Source of the DNA: Cladopsammia gracilis
Taxonomy: Eukaryota; Cnidaria; Anthozoa; Scleractinia; Dendrophylliidae
DNA: 64,000 bases
Direction of reading: 5' to 3'
Assembly: GCA_022457155.1 (NCBI GenBank)
Contig: JAJGOT010000051.1
Coordinates: 241,001-305,000 of the forward strand
Positions 55,326 through 64,000 of the stretch are shown one piece after another. The translations under genes and the position numbers were made by a program. Numbering within the stretch: the first letter of the stretch is position 1; each line of letters opens with the position of its first letter. The notes under the pieces were generated by a model. The model saw nothing but the letters and a program-made list of their open reading frames with translations, made no database searches and was not told the DNA's origin.

Positions 55326-57620
55326 TGTTTGACAGATGGTGAAGGTGTTGAAAGATTTTGGTCCTACTTGCGTCAGTTTTCCACAATCACCAAAGAAATG
55401 TCTCACTGATGCTTCATTGCATTTTGGTGATTGGTTCATTTTGTTTTACAGATTTGGTATGAATGAACAAATTCCTTCTCAACATTCTTTCTCTCTTGGT
55501 GATGTGTATATTTTCTTGTCTTTAGTTTTAGCAGCTTGTTTGTAAGGTCCATTTCCACTGCAGTCCAAATTGTAAAGCCATTATTCTTGCAGTTCCAACC
55601 ATGATAGCAAAACTCAAGAAGGCATCAACTTTGCTGTCAACAGTTGGTGAAGAAATAAGAAAACTTATTGTTGTATTACCAGGTATACGATATATTTTTC
55701 TGTTGCTATGCATGGCTCAGAAACACAGCTAATGGTTGCTTTGCCATTGTGGTACACAGAAATAATATTTTTCATACAAAATCAAACCAGACCATTTAAT
55801 TCTAGTGACATGCTGTAAAAAAGCTAGTCAACTGCTTAAGGTAGAAATATTAAGTTGACTTTCTTTGAGTACATCTTACAGTTCCAAAAACAATATTGGA
55901 TCGACAGAATTGGTAGGTGTGACAAAATTAAGTTTCGTGTCTTAGGGTTATAAAAAGTGGAAACTGAAACTACATGTATAACAATTACTTTATCTGTCAA
56001 CAAGTGTGCTTTGATATTTCAGTAAAAGCCAAATAGTTAAAGTAAGCAATTGGAGTCAAACCAATTTTGGCAATTATTTTTCAGATGGCTTTGACCTGGT
56101 CAAAGAAATGTTGGAGATAGTCCCAAGAGAAAAAGGCAGGTTATACTATGTAAAAGTCTCAGATACAAAAGTACAAATTGATGGGAGGAGGTGTTAAGAG
56201 ACATTGAGTTCCTAAAGACTTTATCATTGATATTACCGTCGCTTGCAACTACCTGTTCTGCTGGCCAATCAAAATTCAAAGTTTACCCGCCCACTTGGGG
56301 ACGTTTTGCCGCCACTTACGCAAAATCGTAGCTGATTTATCCACCGTTTGGCAACTGAAGACATGGCGTTTACAATAAATAAGTTTGGTAGTAATTTCAA
56401 GTAAGGTGTTCCACTGTCAAGTGATTTACAAAACCAAGTGATTGAACTCGCACAACTTCATTCATATAGGGAAGTTGGAAGAAGGCTGCGTAGATGCGAA
56501 GACAGTATCTTAAGTTGTCAAACAATTCCGAGAGTCCGGGAGTACAGCTACAAACCTTTGAACCACACCAGGACTGCCTCTAAATGTTCTTTTCAAGACT
56601 CCAAGACACCAAGACTTTCCTATATGAATGAAGTTGTGCGAGTTCTATCACTTGGTTTCATAAATCACTTGACAGTGGAACACCTTGCTTGAAATTCCTG
56701 CCAAACTTATTTATTGTAAACGCAATGTCTTAAGTTGCCAAACGGTGGATAAATCAGCTACGATCATTTGCGTAAGTGGCGCCAAAACGTCCCCAAGTGG
56801 GCGGGTAAACTTTGAAGTTTGATTGTCAAACCTTTGAATTTTGATTGGCCAGCAGAACATGTTTTTGTCACGGGTGTGGACAGGTAGTTGCAAGCGACGG
56901 TAACTGGAACATGAGTTGTCATTCAGACACCATGATCTTACTACGTATTTGAAGACCCTCGAGTTTGTGAACTAATCGTGATTTGGCACCATGTTGCAGC
57001 AGCATATAGTCATTAAAAAATATTTCTTCTAGATTTTTCTCTTCAGTGGGATGAGTCCTATGTTGAGCTTTTGGTGACTGCTTCTAAACTAAAATCCCAG
57101 ATTTATATGCTAAACAACAAGAACCTTCTCAAGCAGACATGCTGGAGAGGAAACTATTTTAATTTTTTTCAACCTCAATTAAATAAAAGAAAAACCAAAT
57201 GTTGGGTCGCAAAAACAGGCTGCAGCTGTTTACAGAAGCAAAACCAGTGTTTACACATAAGTGAAGTTTAGGGTTACACTGTTTTTAGGTCACTTCATCA
57301 GAATGGAGAGCAATTTCGCATGTTGTCAAAAATGGGATTTGAAGCCGAGAATGCGTATTTCGTCCAACATCCTACATTTGGTAAGACACATGTACTGTAA
57401 TACAGTGAATCTGATTGCCATCTATTTTTTTCAGAACTGAGAAGACCTTTGCAGGGTTGGAGAAAAAGCACGGCATCAGACCTCGCTGGCAAGAAAATGA
57501 TGCTACCTTTCAAAACACACAGCTGCAATTGACAATGAAGTACTGAAACTACACAAGATGGCATCAGAAAGAATATTTCTCTTGGAGTTTAAAAACAAAA
57601 TATGCAGGTCTGTACACTTT
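55326..57620 (+). pseudogene. KDZ-like transposase exons, interrupted by a MITE
   Basis: After a TTTGACAG acceptor, DGEGVERFWSYLRQFSTITK (about 55337-55396) fits the conserved GE-ERxWSxLRxF motif of KDZ transposases, then a frame slip to LTDASLHFGD. Later pieces are VPTMIAKLKKASTLLSTVGE (about 55590, after TTGCAG), ESYVELLVTASKLKSQIYML (about 57060) and LEKKHGIRPRWQENDATFQN (about 57448-57510) with KMASERIFLLEFKNK. They look like successive exons of the C-terminal half. The frame breaks show a dead copy. An exon-like piece lies also at about 56085-56130. The N-terminal half is not seen. A 665-bp MITE sits between exons at 56236. Confidence 0.55.
56236..56900. mobile_element. 665-bp Tc1-like element with a paired-like helix-turn-helix remnant
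   Basis: CCGTCGCTTGCAACTACCTG at the left end is mirrored exactly at 56881-56900, with TA flanks (56234-56235, 56901-56902). Arms are about 190 bp (left) and 239 bp (right); the right one has two extra blocks of about 20 bp. The unpaired centre encodes GVPLSSDLQNQVIELAQLHS and YREVGRRLRR, then PRVREY, a helix-turn-helix like the first half of paired-type domains in Tc1-like transposases. So it is a deletion derivative keeping the N-terminus of a transposase. Confidence 0.75.
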
Positions 57621-58617
57621 TTTAAGTAAGATATCAAACTTGATTGAGCCTGTTTCACAAGGATTACAAACCTGCTTGAACAAATGAAAAGACTGAGAAT
57701 AGAGTTGAATGTTTGATTAATCTTCTCACCCAAGAAACTGTATTTATAAAGCAGAACATGAAGAAGTTGCCAAACTCAACTCCAATTAAGATTTTGTGTG
57801 TTTTGTAAGCCAAAGTTGTGTAGGCTAACAGCAGATTACTTAGCATGAATTATAGATTGAAGTACTACAGTACTGTGCAAAAGATATGAGAGGGAATTTC
57901 GTTAATTGTTCTCGCGAAATTTGCACGAAATTTTGAGCGATATTTCGACGAGAAATTGACGCGATGTTGATTGTATTAGAACTTCTATTTGAAGAAAAGG
58001 ATATTAACCATATTTTTGTTGATGGCTAACCAGAGATGTAACATAATCATATTACCAGTTGTCACAGAATCTATACCTACAGAACTATAGAGACTCTAGC
58101 CAAGGCCAAAACTATCCGCCGTGTCCGTCATTGATTTGCCTTTGCCCTTTGAACACACAGTTGCTCTCACATTAAATACAATCCAATACAATACAATCAA
58201 CTTTTTAAAACCAGCAGATACTTAACACAGGAAAGGAAATGATGAGAAGAAACCGAGGAAATTTTCCCTCAAAGGTGAGTTGTATTAACCTGCGATGTTT
58301 CATTGTCTTGAAATAATTTTGAACAAATCTCTTAATGAAAAGCAATCTTGTTAGGGTTACATTTTCTAAAAAAACAAAAAAAGCAAACTTAATACACTGG
58401 GCTAAAATTGGTCCAGGGGAGAGCAATAAAGATAATAGTAAGTGTAGTTAAAATGCTATTCGTGACATGTCTGCAGTAACAAATCCTTAAAAATGCATTA
58501 TCATAGAAATAACAACCTGTTGGCTGTGAATTGACTGATTGGTTGCTCTGTGTCCTAAAATATTTACAGGCCCAACTTTTGCCAGTGTATAATGGTTGGT
58601 CTTGTTATTTATTTCAG
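57621..58617. other. Non-coding stretch
   Basis: No coding signal; TACAATCCAATACAATACAA near 58177 is a short imperfect repeat. Confidence 0.35.
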
Positions 58618-58755
58618 GGAAAGAGTGGCATCTGCCGCATTCGTGGATGTCCACAGATAGGCAAATGTCTAAAGCGACTAGACAACCACTTGTCCAGATA
58701 CCATAAAGGGATGACAAGGGCTATGAAAGATCGCCAACCCCTTAATCTATCTTGA
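58618..58755 (+). CDS. Candidate exon with a zinc-finger-like motif
   Basis: After TTATTTCAG the frame reads SGICRIRGCPQIGKCLKRLD, then NHLSRYHKGMTRAMKDRQPL to a TGA. C-x4-C...H-x4-H spacing suggests one C2H2-type finger of the kind seen near DNA-binding or integrase-like transposon proteins. No other part is identified; the frame 58856-59218 (next entry) follows on the same strand. Confidence 0.4.
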   Translation, partial: GKSGICRIRGCPQIGKCLKRLDNHLSRYHKGMTRAMKDRQPLNLS

Positions 58756-58855
58756 TCAAACAAATCTTACGTTACTCGTCTGCTGCCCTATTGTGGCAAA
58801 GATATTTTGCAACTGTCCCACCATCTGTGAAACACGCACTCAAATATGAGCGTTA

Positions 58856-59218
58856 ATGATTATAACTCAGTGGTGGGCCATGTGCAAAAAAATTTATGAA
58901 AATGTAAAGAGAACCGAGCTTCTTCAGGAAGAAGGGAATAAAAAACAATATGAAGGGGTGAATGCAAAGAAGGAGAAAGGGGAGACAATTGGGGAAAAAT
59001 GTTTGCCTTCAAAAATGCTCGCACCTGATTCTGACCCATTAATAAGTAAAAGTGAATGCAATGTTGACAACAAAGGGGACAAGAAGATGAACTCTGTTCT
59101 ACCAAAGTCCTTTTACGTATTTTGCCAGCAAAGGTGCTCAAGTAACTGGAACTGTGCAATTTGCCAAGAGTGGTATGTAACACCCACCCTTAAACTGGGA
59201 CGCCATTACAAATCTTAG
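58856..59218 (+). CDS. Charged unknown ORF
   Basis: A 120-codon frame with a Lys/Glu-rich helix (IYENVKRTELLQEEGNKKQY) and a Cys pair region (CQQRCSSNWNCAIC) near the end. It may be a terminal exon of the zinc-finger gene at 58618. No acceptor of good quality and no family match. Confidence 0.25.
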   Translation: MIITQWWAMCKKIYENVKRTELLQEEGNKKQYEGVNAKKEKGETIGEKCLPSKMLAPDSDPLISKSECNVDNKGDKKMNSVLPKSFYVFCQQRCSSNWNCAICQEWYVTPTLKLGRHYKS

Positions 59219-61002
59219 TCTTGACATTTTCAATCGAACTCTTCATAAAGATTGTTGTAATAAATTATTGGTGTATTCTCTTAGACTTGTTTATTATCAG
59301 TTTTACATGAAGAGAGAACTAAAGGAGCAAATTCACTTGTAACATTCATTAATAATTCATAAGGGTACTACCAAATAGAAATAAGTCATTCCAATCACAT
59401 GATTACCCTGTATAGGCCGATACAATCTTGATACAACTCATGAGTTGTTGTATCTAATTTACATGGGAGGGAGGGAGTTGTTCAATGGGTATTTTTCCGT
59501 AAGGATGGTTCAAAAATTATTTTTACAAGAATTAGTTATCATAATTGTAAGGGATCAAGGGGTAAGAGGGCACTAAATCAAGATAAATTAGGTATAGTTT
59601 AGGGAGTATTGTTTTAAATTGTACGCAACTCTTGTGGTGCATTATCACTATTGATGAATTTTTACGAGGGGGGGAGAAAGCTGCTTCTGAAATACAAGAG
59701 TTGTCTTAGATAATAATATGGGGTTATTAATTGCTAAATTCTTGTTGTAAGGGATTTGGGGTAATTATTTAAAAAACGGGTAGGAAAAAAGTTGTGAGGG
59801 AAATGTAAATGTATACACTTGTAACAACTTAAAGATAATTTGCTAAATTCTTGTTAGGTTACATTTGTTTTATGGAAGGGAACTGTCATTGTTAATCAAA
59901 CAGTTATCGGCAAAGCATGACCCTGGCTTGACCAAATTCACGGCGTTATTTTATTTTCATGATTCATATTTTGCTGTTTTATCTACGTCACTGCTGTCAA
60001 AACATTTTTTGTTTTGTGTATTTTAGCAAAGATTTCAATGAAATAACAGGATTGCATCGGGGAAACTAAACACTTCGCACACGCAGATTAATCATGCTGA
60101 CAACTGCTCGTCTGCTTGGCATCTGAATAAATAGGAGCCGAAAAATCCAACTTCCTTCACAATTTACATCAGCATCTACATTCAGTTTCCTTATCTCTTT
60201 CCCTTTGTCCCTTTGCTCCAAACTGATGCGGTTTCACTTCACATGTCGTAAAAATACTTTGCCTGTCATGTTATGACGATATGTAATGAACAGCATTCAG
60301 TCAAATACATTTCAATAAACTTTTACAAGTTCCAACTGTTTTCAAGTTGTCCTTGAAATAACTGGAATGTGCCTGGCAAACTAACCATTTCGCATACGCA
60401 AATGAAATACATTTGTATGTTTGACAACTGCTTCCCCGCTTGGCGGCCTAAAACTCTGTTCGCACACAACATAAATCATGAAGCATTCCATCCATTTGCT
60501 GCAGATATTTATTTCGACATGCCATGTAGCCAGGCGTTTATCGTAAATGTGGAGGATTCCAAGTTTATTACTGCCATGAATACACTAGTTCCTATCTGTC
60601 TGTGTGTAGCGATTTCTATATAAAAATCACGAAATTAACTTGACTGGCCTGCCAAGATTAGCTTTTGTTACTCGGTCTTCCGATTCCTTACGAGGTAGAG
60701 AATACTAGTCGTGAAGTTGTGTTGTTTACCAAAACTTCAAATGGGAAAGAGATTGGACCGCCGCTAAGTTTTCATCACCCGATCACAAAAGATCTAAGAA
60801 ACCAAATGTGGCAGTAAAAAGGTTTTGGTCAATTCACTGGAACGCTGATAAGATCATTTTGGACAAGATTTGTTACGTTAAAAGAGAAACAGTCCAAAAC
60901 AAACTTGGTGTTTAATATTTTGCGTGAATTCCACGTTATTTCCGTGACAGTTCTCTCTTACAATTCTTGTGAATGGTAGTTTAATCCACACACTCCTCTG
61001 GA
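59219..61002. other. AT-rich DNA with one diverged duplication
   Basis: The block at 60070-60120 (ACTTCGCACACGCAGATTAA ... GACAACTGCTCG) recurs diverged at 60388-60440. No coding. Confidence 0.4.
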
Positions 61003-61257
61003 ATGGTAATTATATCTTGTCACCGTTTTGGAAACCATATGTTCAAGAGTTGTAGGACATTTCGTCAACGTTTCAAGCTCATCCAGTCGCTATCTAATCT
61101 TCTAAATATGGGCATCTGGTGCATCAAAGTGAATGAAGGCAAACTAAAAGTGTTTGAAGATGGCTCGCCCCTTGCCAAACGAGATGGGCAAAAGTATGGC
61201 AGTGTTTTTTCATGCAGAGCACAAGAAAAATTCGTCAAGGTAAGACTTGAACTTTAA
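61003..61257 (+). CDS. Candidate exon, unknown
   Basis: The frame gives QSLSNLLNMGIWCIKVNEGK and GSPLAKRDGQKYGSVFSCRA followed by TCAAG|GTAAGA, a good donor. It may be an N-terminal part of the transposase-like gene that follows. No domain recognised. Confidence 0.3.
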   Translation: MVIISCHRFGNHMFKSCRTFRQRFKLIQSLSNLLNMGIWCIKVNEGKLKVFEDGSPLAKRDGQKYGSVFSCRAQEKFVKVRLEL

Positions 61258-61849
61258 TGTAAATAAGGTTACTTTTCTCAGCTGACTTCTTCCCTCAGAT
61301 AGGTATTTCACGATTTTTTACAGTTTTCAGATTATGCTCTGGAAATGATTCTTTTCTTGTTTCGGCTCTTTTCAACATTAAACACTTTCGTTTCTTCTTG
61401 TTTCCATTAAGTGCCACAGTTGAGATTGACAATTTTTTACTCGCACTTTATCCTACCTTTCCTTGATTTGAAATGAAAGAAAATACGTAGGCAGTTTCAG
61501 TGTTCGTGGGCTGCACTTTTTCACATCTTAGGTTGACATTCTGTTCAAATCTGATGCCAGTGATGCAACAGGACAAAATTTCCCACTTTTTGGCTATACC
61601 TCGTCATAGGAATCTCCTGTGAAAAATGTCATGATTCATGATGATTTCAGGAAAGTCCAGAGCCCTACCCCTATCTGCAAGATATGTTTTCTGTTTGTAG
61701 CCAACTGCTTGCACCCTGTTCTTTTTCACTAATCCATATACTGCCTTTTTTGCAATCGCATTTGCAGGGATAATAGCACTCCTTTGACGAAATCACCAAC
61801 AGCTTTTGACTGGTAATTATGGCCATCCATGCAGAACTATTATGGATGG

Positions 61850-63100
61850 CGAGCATATTCAGAGTTTTTTACAACTTTATCCAGACGTAGTGTAGATAGG
61901 CACTTACAGAGAACTCCTTGTAGGATTCTTCGAACTGCAACACGATCTAGAGCATCAGCAGGCACAATTGACAATGGTGAGTTTCCAAATACCTAAATGA
62001 AATAGTTGATTGTCGATGACTCGTGCTTGGTAGTAAAAAAATATTTCAGTGGATTGGTCATAGTGCACTCGCTCGCTCATAGAGAAGAATTTTTGTTGTT
62101 TGTTGTTTTACTTGCAGAACAGGACGTTAAGTGAAGCATGGTAGATGCAGATAGATGCTCTCCTGACGGTGATAAGAAATTTCTGCTGTTTGGATGTGAT
62201 CATCCAACAGGAGAGAAAAACAATTGGAACCATGCTGTCCATTAAGTTAACTTGCCACACTGGCGCATCAATTCTATTTACAGGGAACACTATTGCAAGT
62301 ATCAGTCAGCTTGCCTCATGTCTCAATCTTCAATTTTTTAGTGAGTGTTTTGACACTCAACTGAAATATTTGTTTCCTGTTATTAACAAAGCATGGGAAG
62401 ATGAAGGTAGGAATCAGATTGACAAACTTACATCCAAGGAAGTTCTCAATCTAGATGGTGATGGGCGATGCGATAGCCCTGGTCATTGTGCAAAATGTGG
62501 CACCATTTGATGTTGTCCAAGTAACGGAAGTTTCATCATCGAATGCTATGGAGAAAGAGGTCTTTTCCAGGTGCACAGAAATGTTGGAAACTGTTTGGCC
62601 AAGGATTACCTCCATATGATGTTTGGCATCTTTCTAAGTGGGTGGTCAAAAAGCTCACTAACACAACCAAACAAAAGGGTTGTGTGCCACTTTTACACGA
62701 AAAGTGGAAGTCGGTCTTGGATCATGTTTTCAACAAGCATCTTCCATCAGTGCAGCAAGATTTCATCCTCTGAAGCTGCAGGATCAAGACAGGTACTCCA
62801 GCTCACTTAGCTTTAGAGGAAGTGGTTTTAAATAGCAAACTGCTAAAGGATCTGGATAAGCTAACTGACTTCTGTCACACTGGCAAAATTGAGGTCTACC
62901 ACTCCATTATGCTGAAGTATTGCCCGAAATAGGAGCATGGTTGCCAGGACGCAGCTTGCTCTTGACAATAATGCAAACACTGGCCGCAGGTGAAAAGGCA
63001 GGTGGGCACACTACAAACTTTGCTTTCAAAAGCAAACAAGTGATGGGTTGTAAAGCCAATCAGTGAGAAGTCATATTGTCATTTGTCAGCTTTGCCTTCC
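61850..63100 (+). pseudogene. DDE-transposase-like protein remnant, possibly Kolobok/THAP type
   Basis: Pieces in order: a basic helix SRRSVDRHLQRTPCRILRTA (about 61870-61930); an open frame to 62510 with FFSECFDTQLKYLFPVINKA, EDEGRNQIDKLTSKEVLNLD and GDGRCDSPGHCAKCGT; VTEVSSSNAMEK in another frame; DVWHLSKWVVKKLTNTTKQK with LHEKWKSVLDHVFNKHLPSV; and VVLNSKLLKDLDKLTDFCHT with GKIEVYHSIMLKYCPK. GDGRxDSxG holds a likely first catalytic Asp, and WHLxK a conserved later block. The middle with the second Asp is missing. I link this pattern to Kolobok-like proteins from memory, so the family is tentative. Confidence 0.5.
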
Positions 63101-64000
63101 GAAGTCATTAAGTGTGTGGAGCCAGGGGTTGCAGTTGCCCAGCCAGTGCCTGTCCAAATACCAAAGAACATTGCATCAAAGCCTGCACCGAAAAGTCTTT
63201 CAAATTAAGTCTCATTGAAAAGGTAAGACAGGCCAAACTAATGTAAAATGACACTTGTGACGATAATTTGCTTGCCACCGTCACTTCCACAGATTCAGTG
63301 AATGTACATATAGAGGAACCATGTGAGGTACCAGTGATTTCAAAGAACAATGCCTCGTCATCCTCAAGCAGTACACTCTTAAGGGCGCGGGATAATCATT
63401 GACACTCAAGAAATCAATCTACAGGATCAATCGCTTGTTTACTTTGATTTTGACTTGAAGAAAAAATTAATTTTACTGTTGCATTTACTATTTATCCTTT
63501 CTATCATAACACTCATGCTTGTATACCTTTTTCTCTCCAAGTCACTGTTAATTGTCCTTGATGAATTTGAAAGAATCATTTTATTGTTAGAAAGATATTT
63601 TTCATAATCATCCAGCGGTTGGTACTTGTACTTTTCCATGAAAGTAATTCTTAAAGTTGTCATTTTGCAATTGCAAGTAATTGCAACCTGAATACGGTAA
63701 TGCGCGGGAATGATAGCTTTATTTTATTCTGTTCTTTTTACTGCCTTGGACAGTTTATTTCCTGTTATTTTCGTTATTTATTAATCGGTAAAAAAGGACG
63801 AGTAAAACCTATTTTCGATGGGCTTGATTTGTATGCATAGGTTTACCAGAGGTTGGGTACAGTCACTGAGCGGGCAGTTAGACCACATAACATATGGGCT
63901 TAGTTCAAGCGAATTTGTTCACCGAACCCAATCAAACACAATCTAATTGGTTCAGCATTCAATTTCGTTCAATTGCCGCACTCAATCGAACTCAATCCAC
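63101..64000. other. Non-coding end of the window
   Basis: No coding signal. The last 90 bp repeat forms of CAATC(A/G)AAC, perhaps the start of a short tandem repeat that continues past the window. Confidence 0.35.

Overview
The window looks like a transposon-rich stretch of an animal nuclear genome. A cnidarian, probably an anthozoan such as a coral, is the best guess. Coding pieces are short, flanked by GT/AG splice signals and separated by AT-rich non-coding DNA. The retroelement mix (DIRS-like, Penelope-like, BEL/Pao, Gypsy, CR1/L2-like and L1/Tx1-like LINEs, KDZ-like transposases) and repeated CXC-tail proteins fit that group. This placement is inference from family content; no ribosomal, mitochondrial or marker gene is present. 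I see no rRNA, tRNA, CRISPR array or bacterial operon.

Layout. 0-9 kb: candidate exons of unknown coiled-coil genes, the 5' end of a gene starting at 2630, a (TA)n run joined to a perfect 40-bp-arm palindrome and a Penelope-like GIY-YIG fragment, a minus-strand CXC fragment, and Myb-like exons at 8.0-8.55 kb. 9.3-22.4 kb: one DIRS-family (tyrosine recombinase) retrotransposon with split direct repeats (A1 ... B1-A2-B2), an intron-bearing Gag-like ORF, a deleted RT-RNase H ORF and a tyrosine-recombinase ORF. A 5.5-kb DNA transposon (14633-20164) sits inside its RT-RNase H ORF, and that element holds a 674-bp TTAA-flanked MITE (15435-16108): three nested levels. 23-32 kb: a second Myb-like exon, another CXC-family remnant, a SAP/SWIM zinc-finger gene on the minus strand with a Gypsy 3' end just upstream, a frameshifted BEN domain, a small two-exon gene, and a Harbinger-type MITE. 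32.5-33.7 kb: a 1246-bp foldback element with 580-bp arms and a 9-bp target duplication. 36-49 kb: many hairpin MITEs, BEL gag and LINE fragments, and simple repeats. 49.4-50.2 kb: a LINE insertion with a 5' inversion and a 16-bp target duplication. 50.2-51 kb: RING/TRAF-type zinc-finger exons. 52.2-54.8 kb: a decayed BEL/Pao pol. 55.3-57.6 kb: KDZ-transposase-like exons interrupted by a Tc1-like MITE. 60-63 kb: a decayed DDE-transposase-like gene.

Almost every transposon ORF here is frameshifted, so the window is mostly a record of layered insertions. The few coding stretches that could still be host genes are the exon pair at 2630/3990, the two-exon gene at 27705-28334, the SAP/SWIM exons and the RING/TRAF exons. 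The most unusual item is the 5.5-kb TA-flanked DNA transposon with the CXC-tail protein, which I cannot assign to a named superfamily; two further fragments of the same protein type lie in the window.
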